This document shows positions 46,329-56,094 of a DNA stretch of 64,000 bases, one piece after another (position 1 is the first letter of the stretch; the number at the start of each line of letters is the position of its first letter). Location: the NCBI GenBank assembly GCA_941918925.1, contig OW799233.1, forward strand, positions 169,178,235 through 169,242,234, given 5' to 3'. The notes beneath the pieces were generated by a model. The model searched no databases. It had not been told where the DNA came from and was given only the letters and a program-made list of their open reading frames with translations. This DNA is from Phyto melanocephala (taxonomy: Eukaryota > Arthropoda > Insecta > Diptera > Rhinophoridae). The position numbers and the translations under genes are program-made.

Positions 46329-46930
46329 TCAATGTGCCACGCCCACTTTTACGCCCACCTCCCATATAACGTTTTAACTAAAATTCATATTATTTCTCTA
46401 TTAATAAAGATTTTGGAATAATAAAGGGCTATATTGAAACACCTAAGTTGTACTCATTCGCAAAAATAACTTTGACACGCCTACTATAACGCCCACTTTT
46501 CGCGTAATTTACCGTTAATGAAATTTCAAAGCTCATAAAACCGCCAAAAGTAGAGGTATGATGATAAAATTCGCTACGTATATCCCCCCAGGCAATGTCA
46601 TTCCTGTGCCAGAAAAGTAAGGTGCCACGCCCACTTTTACGCCCACCTCCCATATAACGTTTTACCTAAAATTCATATAATTTCTATATTAATAAAGATT
46701 TTGGAATAATAAAGGGCTATATTGAAACACCTAAGTTGTACTCATTTGCAAAAATAACTTTTACACGCCTACTATAACTCCCACTTTTCGCGTAATTTAC
46801 CGTTAATGAAATTTAAAAGCTCATAAAACCGCCAAAAGTAGAGGTATGATGATCAAATTTGCTACATATATCCTCCTAATCAATGTAATTGTTGTGCCAA
46901 AAAGTTAAGATGACACGCCCACTTTAACGC
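46329..46930. repeat. 288-bp tandem units in Helentron copy B
   Basis: The block containing CACGCCCACTTTTACGCC, CCTCCCATATAACG, AAATTCATAT and GACACGCCTACTATAACGCC repeats with a period of 288-289 bp, with about 2.7 units visible. The extra unit relative to sister copies indicates gain by unequal exchange or replication slippage. Confidence 0.8.
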
Positions 46931-47126
46931 CTACCTCCCATATAACGGTTTATCTTAAATTCATGTAATTTCTCTATTGACAAAGTTTTTGGGAAAATAA
47001 AGGACTATATTGAAATATCTAAGTTGTATTTATTAGCAGAAACTTTATTGACATGCCATCTTTAACGCCCACTTTCGTTGAAAGACTACACTTACAAAAG
47101 CATTTTAGTAGCATATCGAAGTTATA

Positions 47127-47748
47127 AAGGGTGGTTAAATTTTAAGGGCGAATGTTGAATTTAAATAAAACACAAACTATTTAGGAAATTATTATTATTT
47201 CTTTTTGTAATTATAATATTTGTATGGTTCAATTATGTATTTAACAAAATATCGGCCAAATGCCCCCCCCCCCCTTTCCTTGGTACCACTCCTCTATCAG
47301 ATGGTCCAAATTTTTAATGACAATGGTGATGCTCAATTGTTGGGCATGATGATGAGTCGAGGTTGACTGCTCTTTTGCCACACTATCGCAAAAACCACCA
47401 GTGGTTCCCATTCAACGCACTAAGAAGGCATTCACAGATTTTCTAAAATTTTTTACAGACCTGTTTTGCAGAAATTTAAATATTTGTTACAATTCTCCCG
47501 ATCGTGGACGAATTTGAATAATTATGTTGATCAAAAGAATTACGAAGTGCACAAAATGCATTTTGATTTGAACGCCCGTTTTTATAAAAAACCTGAATAA
47601 CTTTAAAGCGTTGCTCATTTGCGTATCTTTCCACGGATCAAATTGAGTAAGTTTGAGATTAAGAAATGTCAAATGAAATGCAGAAAACAAATTTAAAGAC
47701 TAGGTGTAATTCACCTTCAATATGGGCCCTTAAAATTTAACCACCCTC
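47127..47748 (-). mobile_element. Internally deleted mariner nested in Helentron copy B
   Basis: Terminal repeats AAGGGTGGTTAAATTTTAAG at 47127 and their reverse complement ending at 47748 are flanked by TA (47125-47126 and 47749-47750). On the minus strand the interior encodes VERYANEQRFKVIQVFYKNG, then SNQNAFCALRDSFGQHNR..STIGRIV, the helix-turn-helix DNA-binding region. A degraded VAKEQSTSTHHHAQ segment follows, then a run of 12 C (47263-47274; G on the coding strand) and the transposase C-terminal peptide HLADILLNT. About two thirds of the gene, including all catalytic residues, is deleted. Stops and a frameshift make the rest non-coding. Confidence 0.78.
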
Positions 47749-47891
47749 TACAAATAAAGGGATATATATTTTATTATAAAGAGATTATTCAATAATGATT
47801 AACAAAATAATAAATATTGTGCTTTAAATGTACATAAAATTGGTGGTGGGTATAAAAGATTCGGCACAGCCGAATATAGTGCTCTTACTTG

Positions 47892-48240
47892 TTTTTATTA
47901 CTTCTTGTTTAGAAAACTAATAAAAGTAAGTCCACTATAGTTGTTTTTAGACACTGAAACATGTTATTGTAAATATTATTATAAATATTTTTCTTTAGTT
48001 CTTAACAATCATCAGGGAAATACAAGGTCTTACGAGACATTATCAAGATGGTATTCTTGCATGGTGTTAAATAATAATTTTCAAATTTTTAGATTATAAT
48101 ATCTATGAGTTTTTTCAATATTAACATTTAAAAATATGTTTTAATAAAACATTTTAAAAATTTTGAAACGTTTTTGAATTATTAAATTATTAATAGATTA
48201 TTAAATGGCATATAAAAGAAATTAACAAATTAAAAATTAA
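47892..48240. other. Spacer between inverted Helentrons
   Basis: About 350 bp of AT-rich unique sequence separates the 3' ends of two Helentrons facing each other. It shows no target duplication or other feature. Confidence 0.6.
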
Positions 48241-50152
48241 GAAGTAAGAGCACTATATTCGGCTGTGCCGAATCTTTTATACCCACCACAAATTTTGTGT
48301 ACATTTAAAGCACATTATTTATTATATTGTTAATCATTATGGAATAATCTCTTTATTATAAAACATGTATCACTTTCTTTGTAGAGGGTGGTTAAATTTT
48401 AAGGGCCCATGTTGAAGATGAACTACACCTAGTCTTTAAATTTGTTTTCTGTATTTCACTTGACATTTCTCAATCTCAAACTTACTCAATTTGATCCGTG
48501 GAAAGATACGCAAATGAGCAACGCTTTAAAGTTATTCAGGTTTTTTATAAAAACGGGCGTTCAAATCAAAATGCATTTTGTGCACTTCGTGATTCTTTTG
48601 GTCAACATAATCGTTCGAATTCGTCCACTATCGGGAGAATTGTAACAAATATTTAAATTTCTGCAAAACAGGTCTGTAAAAAATTTTAGAAAATCTGTGA
48701 ATGCCTTCTTAGTGCATTGAATGGGAACCACTGGTGGTTTTTGCGATAGTGTGGCAAAAGAGCAGTCAACCTCGACTCATCATCATGCCCAACATTTGAG
48801 CATCACCATTGTCATTAAAAATTTGGACCATCTGATAGAGGAGTGGTACCAAGGAAAAGGGGGGGGGGGGCATTTGGCCGATATTTTGTTAAATACATAA
48901 TTGAACCATACAAATATTATAATTACAAAAAGAAATAATAAAAATTTCCTAAATAGTTTGTGTTTTATTTAAATTCAACATCCGCCCTTAAAATTTAACC
49001 ACCCTTTATAACTTCGATATGCTACTAAAATGCTTTTGTAAGTGTAGTCTTTCAACGAAAGTGGGCGTTAAAGATGGCATGTCAATAAAGTTTCTGCTAA
49101 TAAATACAACTTAGATATTTCAATATAGTCCTTTATTTTCCCAAAAACTTTGTCAATAGAGAAATTACATGAATTTAAGATAAACCGTTATATGGTAGGT
49201 GGGCGTTAAAGAGGGCGTGTCACCTAAACTTTTTGGCACAACAATAACATTAGATTAGAAGGATATACGTAGCAAATTTGATCATCATACCTCTAATTTT
49301 GGCGGTTTTATGAGCTTTTAAATTTCATTAACGGTAGATTACGTGAAAAGTGGGCGTTATAGTAGGCATGTCAAAGTTGTTTTTGCGAATGAGTACAACT
49401 TAGGTGTTTCAATGTAGCCCTTTATTATTCCAAAATCATTATTAATAGAGAAATAATATGAATTTTAGTTAAAACGTTATATGGGAGGTGGGCGTAAAAG
49501 TGGGCGTGGCACATTGATTTTCCGTTACAAAAAAGCCACTTACCAAAAAGCAGAGTGTGCAAAATTTCAGAGTCGTACATCCAATTTTGTTGCTTTTATG
49601 ACGTTTTTGTTTTTAAATATACCGAAAAATACACTGTGCGGTATAAATTTTCGTACATTTTGATCGATAACTCCTCTCCTAATGCATAGATTTAGACAAT
49701 TTTCTAAGAAAAATATTGTTTTTACTCAGGAAATATATATTCGAAGTTTCATGAGTCTACGTTAATGCCTTTGGACACAATTCCATTTTATTCGATGTTC
49801 GAAGGACACGGTTTTTTCGACCTACTCTTGCTTTTCGAGCTATAACTTTCTTCCTAATATTCCGATTTAGCCCATTTTCAATACCAAACAAACCTTGTCT
49901 ATAAGAAAGATTCTGGCAAAATTTGAGCCCCCTAGCTTTTTCGGTGCGACCTCTATCGTGCTTTTAACAGACGGACAGACGGACAGACGGACAGACGGAC
50001 AGACGGACGGACATAGCTAGATCGTCATCAAATTAAACCCTGATTCAGAATATATATACTTTATGGGGTCTAAAATGGATATTTCGATGTGTTACAAACG
50101 GAATGACGAAATGAATATACCCCCACCATCTTTTTGGTGGCGGGTATAAAAA
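48241..50152 (-). mobile_element. Family A Helentron, complete, inverted (copy C)
   Basis: In minus orientation it has the 5' hairpin with GGCGGGTATA at 50139-50148, an expanded GACGGACA tandem block at 49970-50010 (more units than the other copies), two ~288-bp units, the nested mariner at 48384-49006, and the 3' end near 48241 with hairpin ATTCGGCTGTGCCGAAT at 48257-48273. It is highly similar to copy B over nearly its whole length but inverted. The left terminus lacks the G seen in CTTACTTG of the other copies. No protein is encoded. Confidence 0.83.
48384..49006 (+). mobile_element. Internally deleted mariner nested in Helentron copy C
   Basis: Terminal repeats GAGGGTGGTTAAATTTTAAG at 48384 and AACCACCCTT ending 49006 are flanked by TA (48382-48383 and 49007-49008). 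The same helix-turn-helix remnant and the same deletion junction (12 G at 48859-48870) occur as in copies B and D. Sharing the insertion site and junction shows that the mariner was already deleted before the Helentron multiplied. Confidence 0.78.
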
Positions 50153-50820
50153 CCTCACATTAAAATTTTGTTAAACAGTGTAACTATGAAAATACCAATA
50201 TCCACACATATATTTAAATTATTACAAGCTTATCAACGCCAAATTAAACATTTAACTAACATGGCTCTTGAGGCGAATAATTGTTTTAATTTTATATATA
50301 ATTATGCAAATTAGAGTAGAAAATATGTTCAGCTGTACTGAAATTTCTACACTAACTGCTTATAAAATCGCTAAATATTTCTCTATAATGCATACATCTG
50401 CAAAGTTTCAACAACATCGATTTAACATAAGAATAACATTTACTATATCTGGTCGTGACACTGCCCATTTCGTGAAAAGACAAAATTCTATGATTACATT
50501 TTATTGCTTTTAGGTAAAAAAGTGATTATCAGTACAATAATAATCTACTAAAAATGTTGGAAAATTGTTTTTATTTTTCTCCAATTGTATAAAAAATTAA
50601 TTAACGTACCAAGGAAAAATCTATAGTTTCTAAAATTTATGAGGACCAATAAATAGCAGCATTCTTTTTGGCATAGAAACCATACGTTGCCAGAAAGTTG
50701 GAAAAGAGTCAACTCTTTGTGTAAATTTATATTATACAAAATAATGATTATAATAATTTTAAAGTAAAAATTTAAAAAATAAATCCCGAATTGTGGGTTT
50801 TTAGAAAACAGATATTGCAA
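50153..50820. other. Spacer between Helentron copies C and D
   Basis: AT-rich DNA containing ORFs of 81 codons (50268-50513, plus) and 91 codons (50548-50823, minus) with no recognisable domain. No duplication of the 47.9-48.2 kb spacer is visible here, so C and D are separate insertions or the spacers have diverged. Confidence 0.5.
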
Positions 50821-52670
50821 CAAGTAAGAGCACTATATTCGGCTGTGCCGAATATTTTATACCCACCACCAATTTTGTGTACATTTAAAGCACAATATTT
50901 ATTATTTTGTTAAACGCTATGGAATAATCTCTTTATAATAAAATATGGCCCATGTTGAAGGTGAACTACACCTAGTCTTTAAATTTGTTTTCTGTATTTC
51001 ACTTGACATTTCTCAATCTCAAACTTACTCAATTTGATCCGTGGAAAGATACGCAAATGAGCAACGCTTTAAAGTTATTCAGGTTTTTTATAAAAACGGG
51101 CGTTCAAATCAAAATGCATTTTGTGCACTTCGTAATTCTTTTGATCAACATAATTATTCAAATTCGTCCACGATCGGGAGAATTGTAACAAATATTTAAA
51201 TTTCTGCAAAACAGGTCTGTAAAAAATTTTAGAAAATCTGTGAATGCCTTCTTAGTGCATTGAATGGGAACCACTGGTGGTTTTTGCGATAGTGTGGCAA
51301 AAGAGCAGTCAACCTCGACTCATCATCATGCCCAACAATTGAGCATCACCATTGTCATTAAAAATTTGGACCATCTGATAGAGGAGTGGTACCAAGGAAA
51401 AGGGGGGGGGGGCATTTGGCCGATATTTTGTTAAATACATAATTGAACCATACAAATATTATAATTACAAAAAGAAATAATAATAATTTCCTAAATAGTT
51501 TGTGTTTTATTTAAATTCAACATCCGCCCTTAAAATTTAACCACCCTTTATAACTTCGATATGCTACTAAAATGCTTTTGTAAGTGTAGTCTTTCAACGA
51601 AAGTGGGCGTTAAAGATGGCATGTCAATAAAGTTTCTGCTAATAAATACAACTTAGATATTTCAATATAGTCCTTTATTTTCCCAAAAACTTTGTCAATA
51701 GAGAAATTACATGAATTTAAGATAAACCGTTATATGGGAGGTAGGCGTTAAAGTGGGCGTGTCATCTTAACTTTTTGGCACAACAATTACATTGATTAGG
51801 AGGATATATGTAGCAAATTTGATCATCATACCTCTACTTTTGGCGGTTTTATGAGCTTTTAAATTTCATTAACGGTAAATTACGCGAAAAGTGGGAGTTA
51901 TAGTAGGCGTGTAAAAGTTATTTTTGCAAATGAGTACAACTTAGGTGTTTCAATATAGCCCTTTATTATTCCAAAATCTTTATTGATAGAGAAATTATAT
52001 GAATTTTAGTTAATACTTTATATGGGAGGTGGGCGTAAAAGTGGGCGTGGCACATTGATTTTCCGTCGTAAAAAAGCCACTCACCAAAAAGCAGAGTGTG
52101 CAAAATGTCAGAGTCGTACATCCAATTTTGTTGCTTTTATGACGTTTTTGTTTTTAAATATACCGAAAAATACACTGTGCGGTATAAATTTTTTATCGAT
52201 TTTTTTTGATCGATAACTTCTCTCCTAATGCATAGATTTAGACAATTTTCGGGGAAAAATTTTTTTTTTACTCAGGAAATATATATTCGAAGTTTCATGA
52301 GTCTACGTTAATGCGTTTGGACACAATTCCATTTTATTCGATGTTCGAAGGACACGGTTTTTTCCTACTCTTGCTTTTCGAGCTATAACTCTCTTCCTAA
52401 TATTCCGATTTAGCCCATTTTCAATACCAAACAAACCTTGTCTATAAGAAAGCAAAATTTGAGCCCCCTAGCTTTTTCGGTGCGACCTCTATCGTGCTTT
52501 CAACAGACGGACAGACGGACAGACGGACGGACATAGCTAGATCGTCATCAAATCAAACCCTGATTCAGAATATATATACTTTATGGGGTCTAAAATGGAT
52601 ATTTCGATGTGTTACAAACGGAATGACAAAATGAATATACCCCCACCATTTTTTTTGGTGGCGGGTATAG
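50821..52670 (-). mobile_element. Family A Helentron, near-complete, inverted (copy D)
   Basis: It is in the same orientation as copy C. The 3' hairpin ATTCGGCTGTGCCGAAT is at 50837-50853, the inverted subterminal repeat TATACCCACCACCA at 50859-50872 and the 5' end GGCGGGTATA at 52660-52669. It has two ~288-bp units. It differs from C by a deletion of about 40 bp at 50945, which removes one terminal repeat of the nested mariner, and by small indels in the leader, for example the loss of GATTCTG near 52452. No protein is encoded. Confidence 0.82.
50946..51548 (+). mobile_element. Nested mariner in copy D, one terminal repeat lost
   Basis: The right terminal repeat ends at 51548 and is followed by TA. 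The left terminal repeat and flanking TA present in copies A-C are deleted, leaving ATGGCCCATGTTGAAGG. The helix-turn-helix remnant and the G-run junction (11 G at 51402-51412) are conserved. Without both ends this piece could not be excised by a transposase. Confidence 0.75.
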
Positions 52671-54200
52671 AAATATATTTAATACCACTGACAGACATAT
52701 GGTATACCACACTTATGCCATATGCACTTTCGTGCAAACCAGTAATTAATCAGCTTGTTCAATGGCTTAATTGTACTTCAAGTTAACCAACTTTTAATAC
52801 ATCTTACTATTGCATTATGCGATTTAAATGTCTGTGAGGTGTGTAAAAATGTTCCCTTTATAGAATGTTATAATTCTTGTTCATTTTTACTCTGATTTGC
52901 GCAACATTTATCTATCTGCCCCAATTTATTCTGCTGAGTTTAGTATTTAAATGCCTGCTTAGTAAACTTCAAAAATCTTGAGTACTAAGTATAACAATGT
53001 AATAGTCGAGTTGTAGTCATACTTGTGAACGTACTGGATCTTTATGGGTAAAATTAATTATTTACATTTAGTATACATATAAAAATAACTCAGTTTAAAA
53101 TTTTTCAAACCACAAGAAAAAACTTTTTTATTAACTTAACAGTCAATTATCTACTACTAAAACCATAATGTTTTTCTTATTGTTTAATTATTATAAATCA
53201 TTCCATTTATGCTTTGCTCTTGTTTAGTGTTAGGCTGATGTGAGGTAAATGAGCAGAACAAAAAATTATTTTCAGAGTAGGAATGCGCAATCTATTTTTA
53301 TTATTCGTTGCTTGATACTTGACGATAATGACAGCAGATAGGGAAAGAAATTGCTTTCTTTCCCGTGTATTTTCACAACATCAATAAAATATATAAAATT
53401 GCACAACTTGATTGTAACTTAAAACCGTAATGCACTGGGCCTCTACTACTACATCTCTACTCTACTTCAGTATGGTGTAACATACTCTCATAAAGCTAAT
53501 AAATTTTAATACAAGATTGCAGTTCTTCTCATTTTAAAGCAAACAAAAATAAGTTTACAATAAAAATCATAAACATTTATATAAAAATAAGAAAATCTTG
53601 GACACATATACAATTTGCTATATTATTTTCTTTTGCTATTGCAACTCTCCGACCTACACATACACACTATTTTTCATTATGATTAATATTCATAGATAAT
53701 TGTTGTGAAACAAAACTTTGAGCAAAACAAGTGCAACTTAACTTTGTTACAAAACAACTTTTTTGTTGATACTGTTGGTGTGGCACTAGCAATAAATAAA
53801 TTGCAGTTAAACAATATAAAACAAAACAAAAATTTTAGGAAAAAAAACAACTAAAACAGCACAAAGCATGCTAACATTAAGTTTTCGTGAACAAATTGCA
53901 ATATTTTATTTCTTGTATTGCCTTTTCAGTCTCAGCTAAATAGAAAAAATATTTTTAAAAGTAAAACAAAATAGTTTTTAGTCTTAAGTAGTGTAGCATG
54001 TTAAGAGGATATATGATACAATGTAAAGGAAATGATGCAATAACTCTTACAAACTTATACTTAAACTAGTTGCAATTGGTCGTTAAAAGTCAGCGAAGTG
54101 CATAAAGTGTTTCAGTTTCAGTATTAGGTCAAAGTAGATGGTTTGCAGGCGAAAATTTTAAACTTAGACAAGCCGAGTTGCTAATGATAAATCGTAGCTT
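52671..54200. other. AT-rich DNA with no recognisable gene
   Basis: No features recognised between the Helentron cluster and the mariner relic. Confidence 0.5.
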
Positions 54201-54791
54201 TAATTTTCAGTAAAACACAGTGCTTTTTAGATATCCCCACAAAAAGAAGTACGGAGCATTGAAATCAGGTGACCATGGAAGCCAATCAACATCGCCATTC
54301 CTTAAAACAACTTGTTGTAGAAAGAGTTCTCGCAGTAATTCCATTGTTATCTTTTGCTGTGTTAAGTTTCAAAGAAGTAAGGTCCAAGGATTTCTCCTGA
54401 CGAAACTGCACACTAGGCTGTCACTTTTGCAAAGGTGACTGATGAATAATTTGTGGGTTTTCCATGTCCCAGAACCGACTTTTCTATTTATTCACATATT
54501 CATTCAAATGAAAATATACCTCGTGACTCATTATGATTTTTTCATGAAAATCAGGGCTGTCATGAGCGATCTGTAACAGCCTATTGGCATATTGGTAAAT
54601 GGTCTTCTCGAAGAAACTCAAGTCAACAGAATCCTAAATGGAAACAAAGGCAAATCTTTGTACAAAACTGTGGCCAAAGATGTTCTTTAAAGACCAAGCT
54701 CCTGAGCACCGCGTCGAATTGAGATTGATGGATTATTTTGATAATTTTCTTTAACGACAGTAATGTTATCAGTCGATCTTGCAGTACGTTG

Positions 54792-55801
54792 CAGTGATGG
54801 TATATGGAAATTTCAGTCTTGTGCCAAAATTTTAGCTAAAAAGTGCCAAAACATCTTAAAAAGTGCCATAACAAATATATACACATGGGTACATATTTAA
54901 AAAAATTAAATCAATTTATTCAGTTACAAAAAAAATTTATATACAAAAAAAATTTCAAACTTTAATATTTAAAAAATTTATACAGATAAATTATAAATAA
55001 ATAAATAAATAAATAAAAAAATAAATAAATAAATACATAAATAAATAAAGATATTTATTAAATAAATACATAATGTTAAATAATTATTCCAAAATAGGGA
55101 TATATTAAATATATATTGTTAAATATAGATTAAATATAAATAAGTAGGTATAAAATTCTAGTAAAGTCTCGTTTACAAAAGATGTACTTGTAACATTTGT
55201 TTGGGTAATTATTTTTAAGACATTACTGTCATAACATTTCGAGTTGGATTTTAATAAACTCTTAGATTGAATTAATGATGATAAAGTGTTCACCTGAAGC
55301 CAGACGCTAAATTCAAATTGTGGCAGATACAACCATTAATGTACAAATTTGGTTGAACTTCTTTAAGCAGAGCCTGCACACCATTATTCTTTCCCATCAT
55401 AACCGAACAAATATCTGAACCAAATCCGATTAAGTTTTTTATAGAAATTTCTTTATTATTTATGTAAAACGTTCATAATAGCATTACAAATCGATTGAGC
55501 GGAACCATCTGGTACTTGAACTAAGGTCAAAAATCGAACAACACATTTTCCAACATATAAATGTATTAAAATGGCTAAATTGTTTAATACAGTGCAGTCC
55601 TTAGTTTCGCATTTTAGTATTTACAAGAAGGAAAAAGCACTTATCTCTTTTTAATAAAATATATATTTCTTAAAAATTAAGTAAAATTTTAATTTTTTAA
55701 TTGTTTAAAAAAGTGCCAAAAATTTATTGAGCGTGCCATCGTGCCATTAAACAATTAATAGTGCCAAAAATGGCACGATTATGCCACTTTTGCCAACAGT
55801 G
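54792..55801 (-). mobile_element. hAT remnant inserted in the mariner gene
   Basis: GTACGTTG is exactly duplicated at 54784-54791 and 55802-55809, the 8-bp target duplication of hAT elements. The ends CAGTGATGG (left) and the reverse complement of CCAACAGTG (right) match in 7 of 9 bases and resemble hAT terminal repeats. Minus-strand translation near 55430-55290 reads NNKEISIKNLIGFGSDICSV, then MMGKNNGVQALLKEV and CICHNLNLA. This is typical of the hAT-related transposase region containing an acidic catalytic residue and a C-H-L/F motif. The gene is otherwise broken and mostly deleted. The element contains an AAAT microsatellite. Confidence 0.8.
54985..55060. repeat. (AAAT)n microsatellite
   Basis: An imperfect AAAT/AAATAC tetranucleotide run inside the hAT remnant. 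Confidence 0.85.
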
Positions 55802-56094
55802 GTACGTTGTAGTCCATGCTGGGGCCTTTCAGCTTCAATCTGTCTTTCTTCGAAATCATTTACTACACGATAAATAGTGCGTCTTGTTGGCATGTTGTTT
55901 CTCCCAAAAATTTCAGGTAACTTTCTCATCGACACAGTAATCGATGATTGATTTTGATAAAATGTTTTAACGATTAGAACACGTTGGTTTACCAAATATT
56001 TTTCCATAATAAATTTGCCATGTCTCTTCTTCACTACTGTCGAATATGAACTGTCAAGACTAATGTTTGCCAAAATGGTGGCAAAACAAAGTAG

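Larger units (their letters stand above)
45711..47891 (+). mobile_element. Family A Helentron, complete, three internal units (copy B)
   Basis: The element has the 5' end TATACCCGCCACCA with its TGGTGGGGGTATA partner, GTCCGTCT repeats at 45851-45879, the inverted 3' subterminal repeat TGGTGGTGGGTATA at 47840-47853, the hairpin ATTCGGCACAGCCGAAT at 47859-47875 and the tail CTCTTACTTG. The body contains three ~288-bp units (CACGCCCAC markers near 46338, 46626 and 46915), where the copies at 18.7, 48.2 and 50.8 kb have two. It includes the nested mariner at 47127-47748. No Rep/helicase protein is encoded, so mobility would depend on an autonomous partner. Together with the next element it forms a large inverted repeat. 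Confidence 0.83.
54205..56073 (-). pseudogene. Tc1/mariner transposase relic, split by a hAT insertion
   Basis: On the minus strand the N-terminal part (56073-55802) has an open frame with MEKYLVNQRVLIVKTFYQNQ, then FGRNNMPTRRTIYRVV, the transposase helix-turn-helix. Beyond the insert (54791-54205) the match continues with RSTDNITVVKENYQNNPSIS, RRGAQELGL, then IIMSHEVYFHLNEYVN and NGDVDWLPWSPDFNAPYFF. The first catalytic block normally reads SDE.HF but has H in place of D. The last acidic block (SPDFNAP.FFLWG) keeps its D; the middle one is not recognisable. Several stops and frameshifts lie in the C-terminal half. The gene is dead. Terminal repeats were not identified. The 108-codon ORF at 55747-56073 is its start running on into the inserted element. 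Confidence 0.78.

Noticed and set aside
48442..48645. A 67-codon ORF repeated almost unchanged in three Helentron copies (also 50985-51188 and, on the minus strand, 47487-47690)
   Set aside because: It is out of frame with the mariner helix-turn-helix remnant it overlaps. Its preservation only reflects the high similarity of the copies, and there is no known domain or selection signal.
45711..52670. CRISPR-like or satellite array
   Set aside because: The regular repeats are whole transposon copies and internal 288-bp units, with no short repeat-spacer pattern, and the DNA is eukaryotic.
55747..56073. 108-codon ORF as an intact small DNA-binding protein
   Set aside because: Its last ~18 codons cross the hAT boundary at 55801. 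It is the start of a broken mariner transposase, not a gene.
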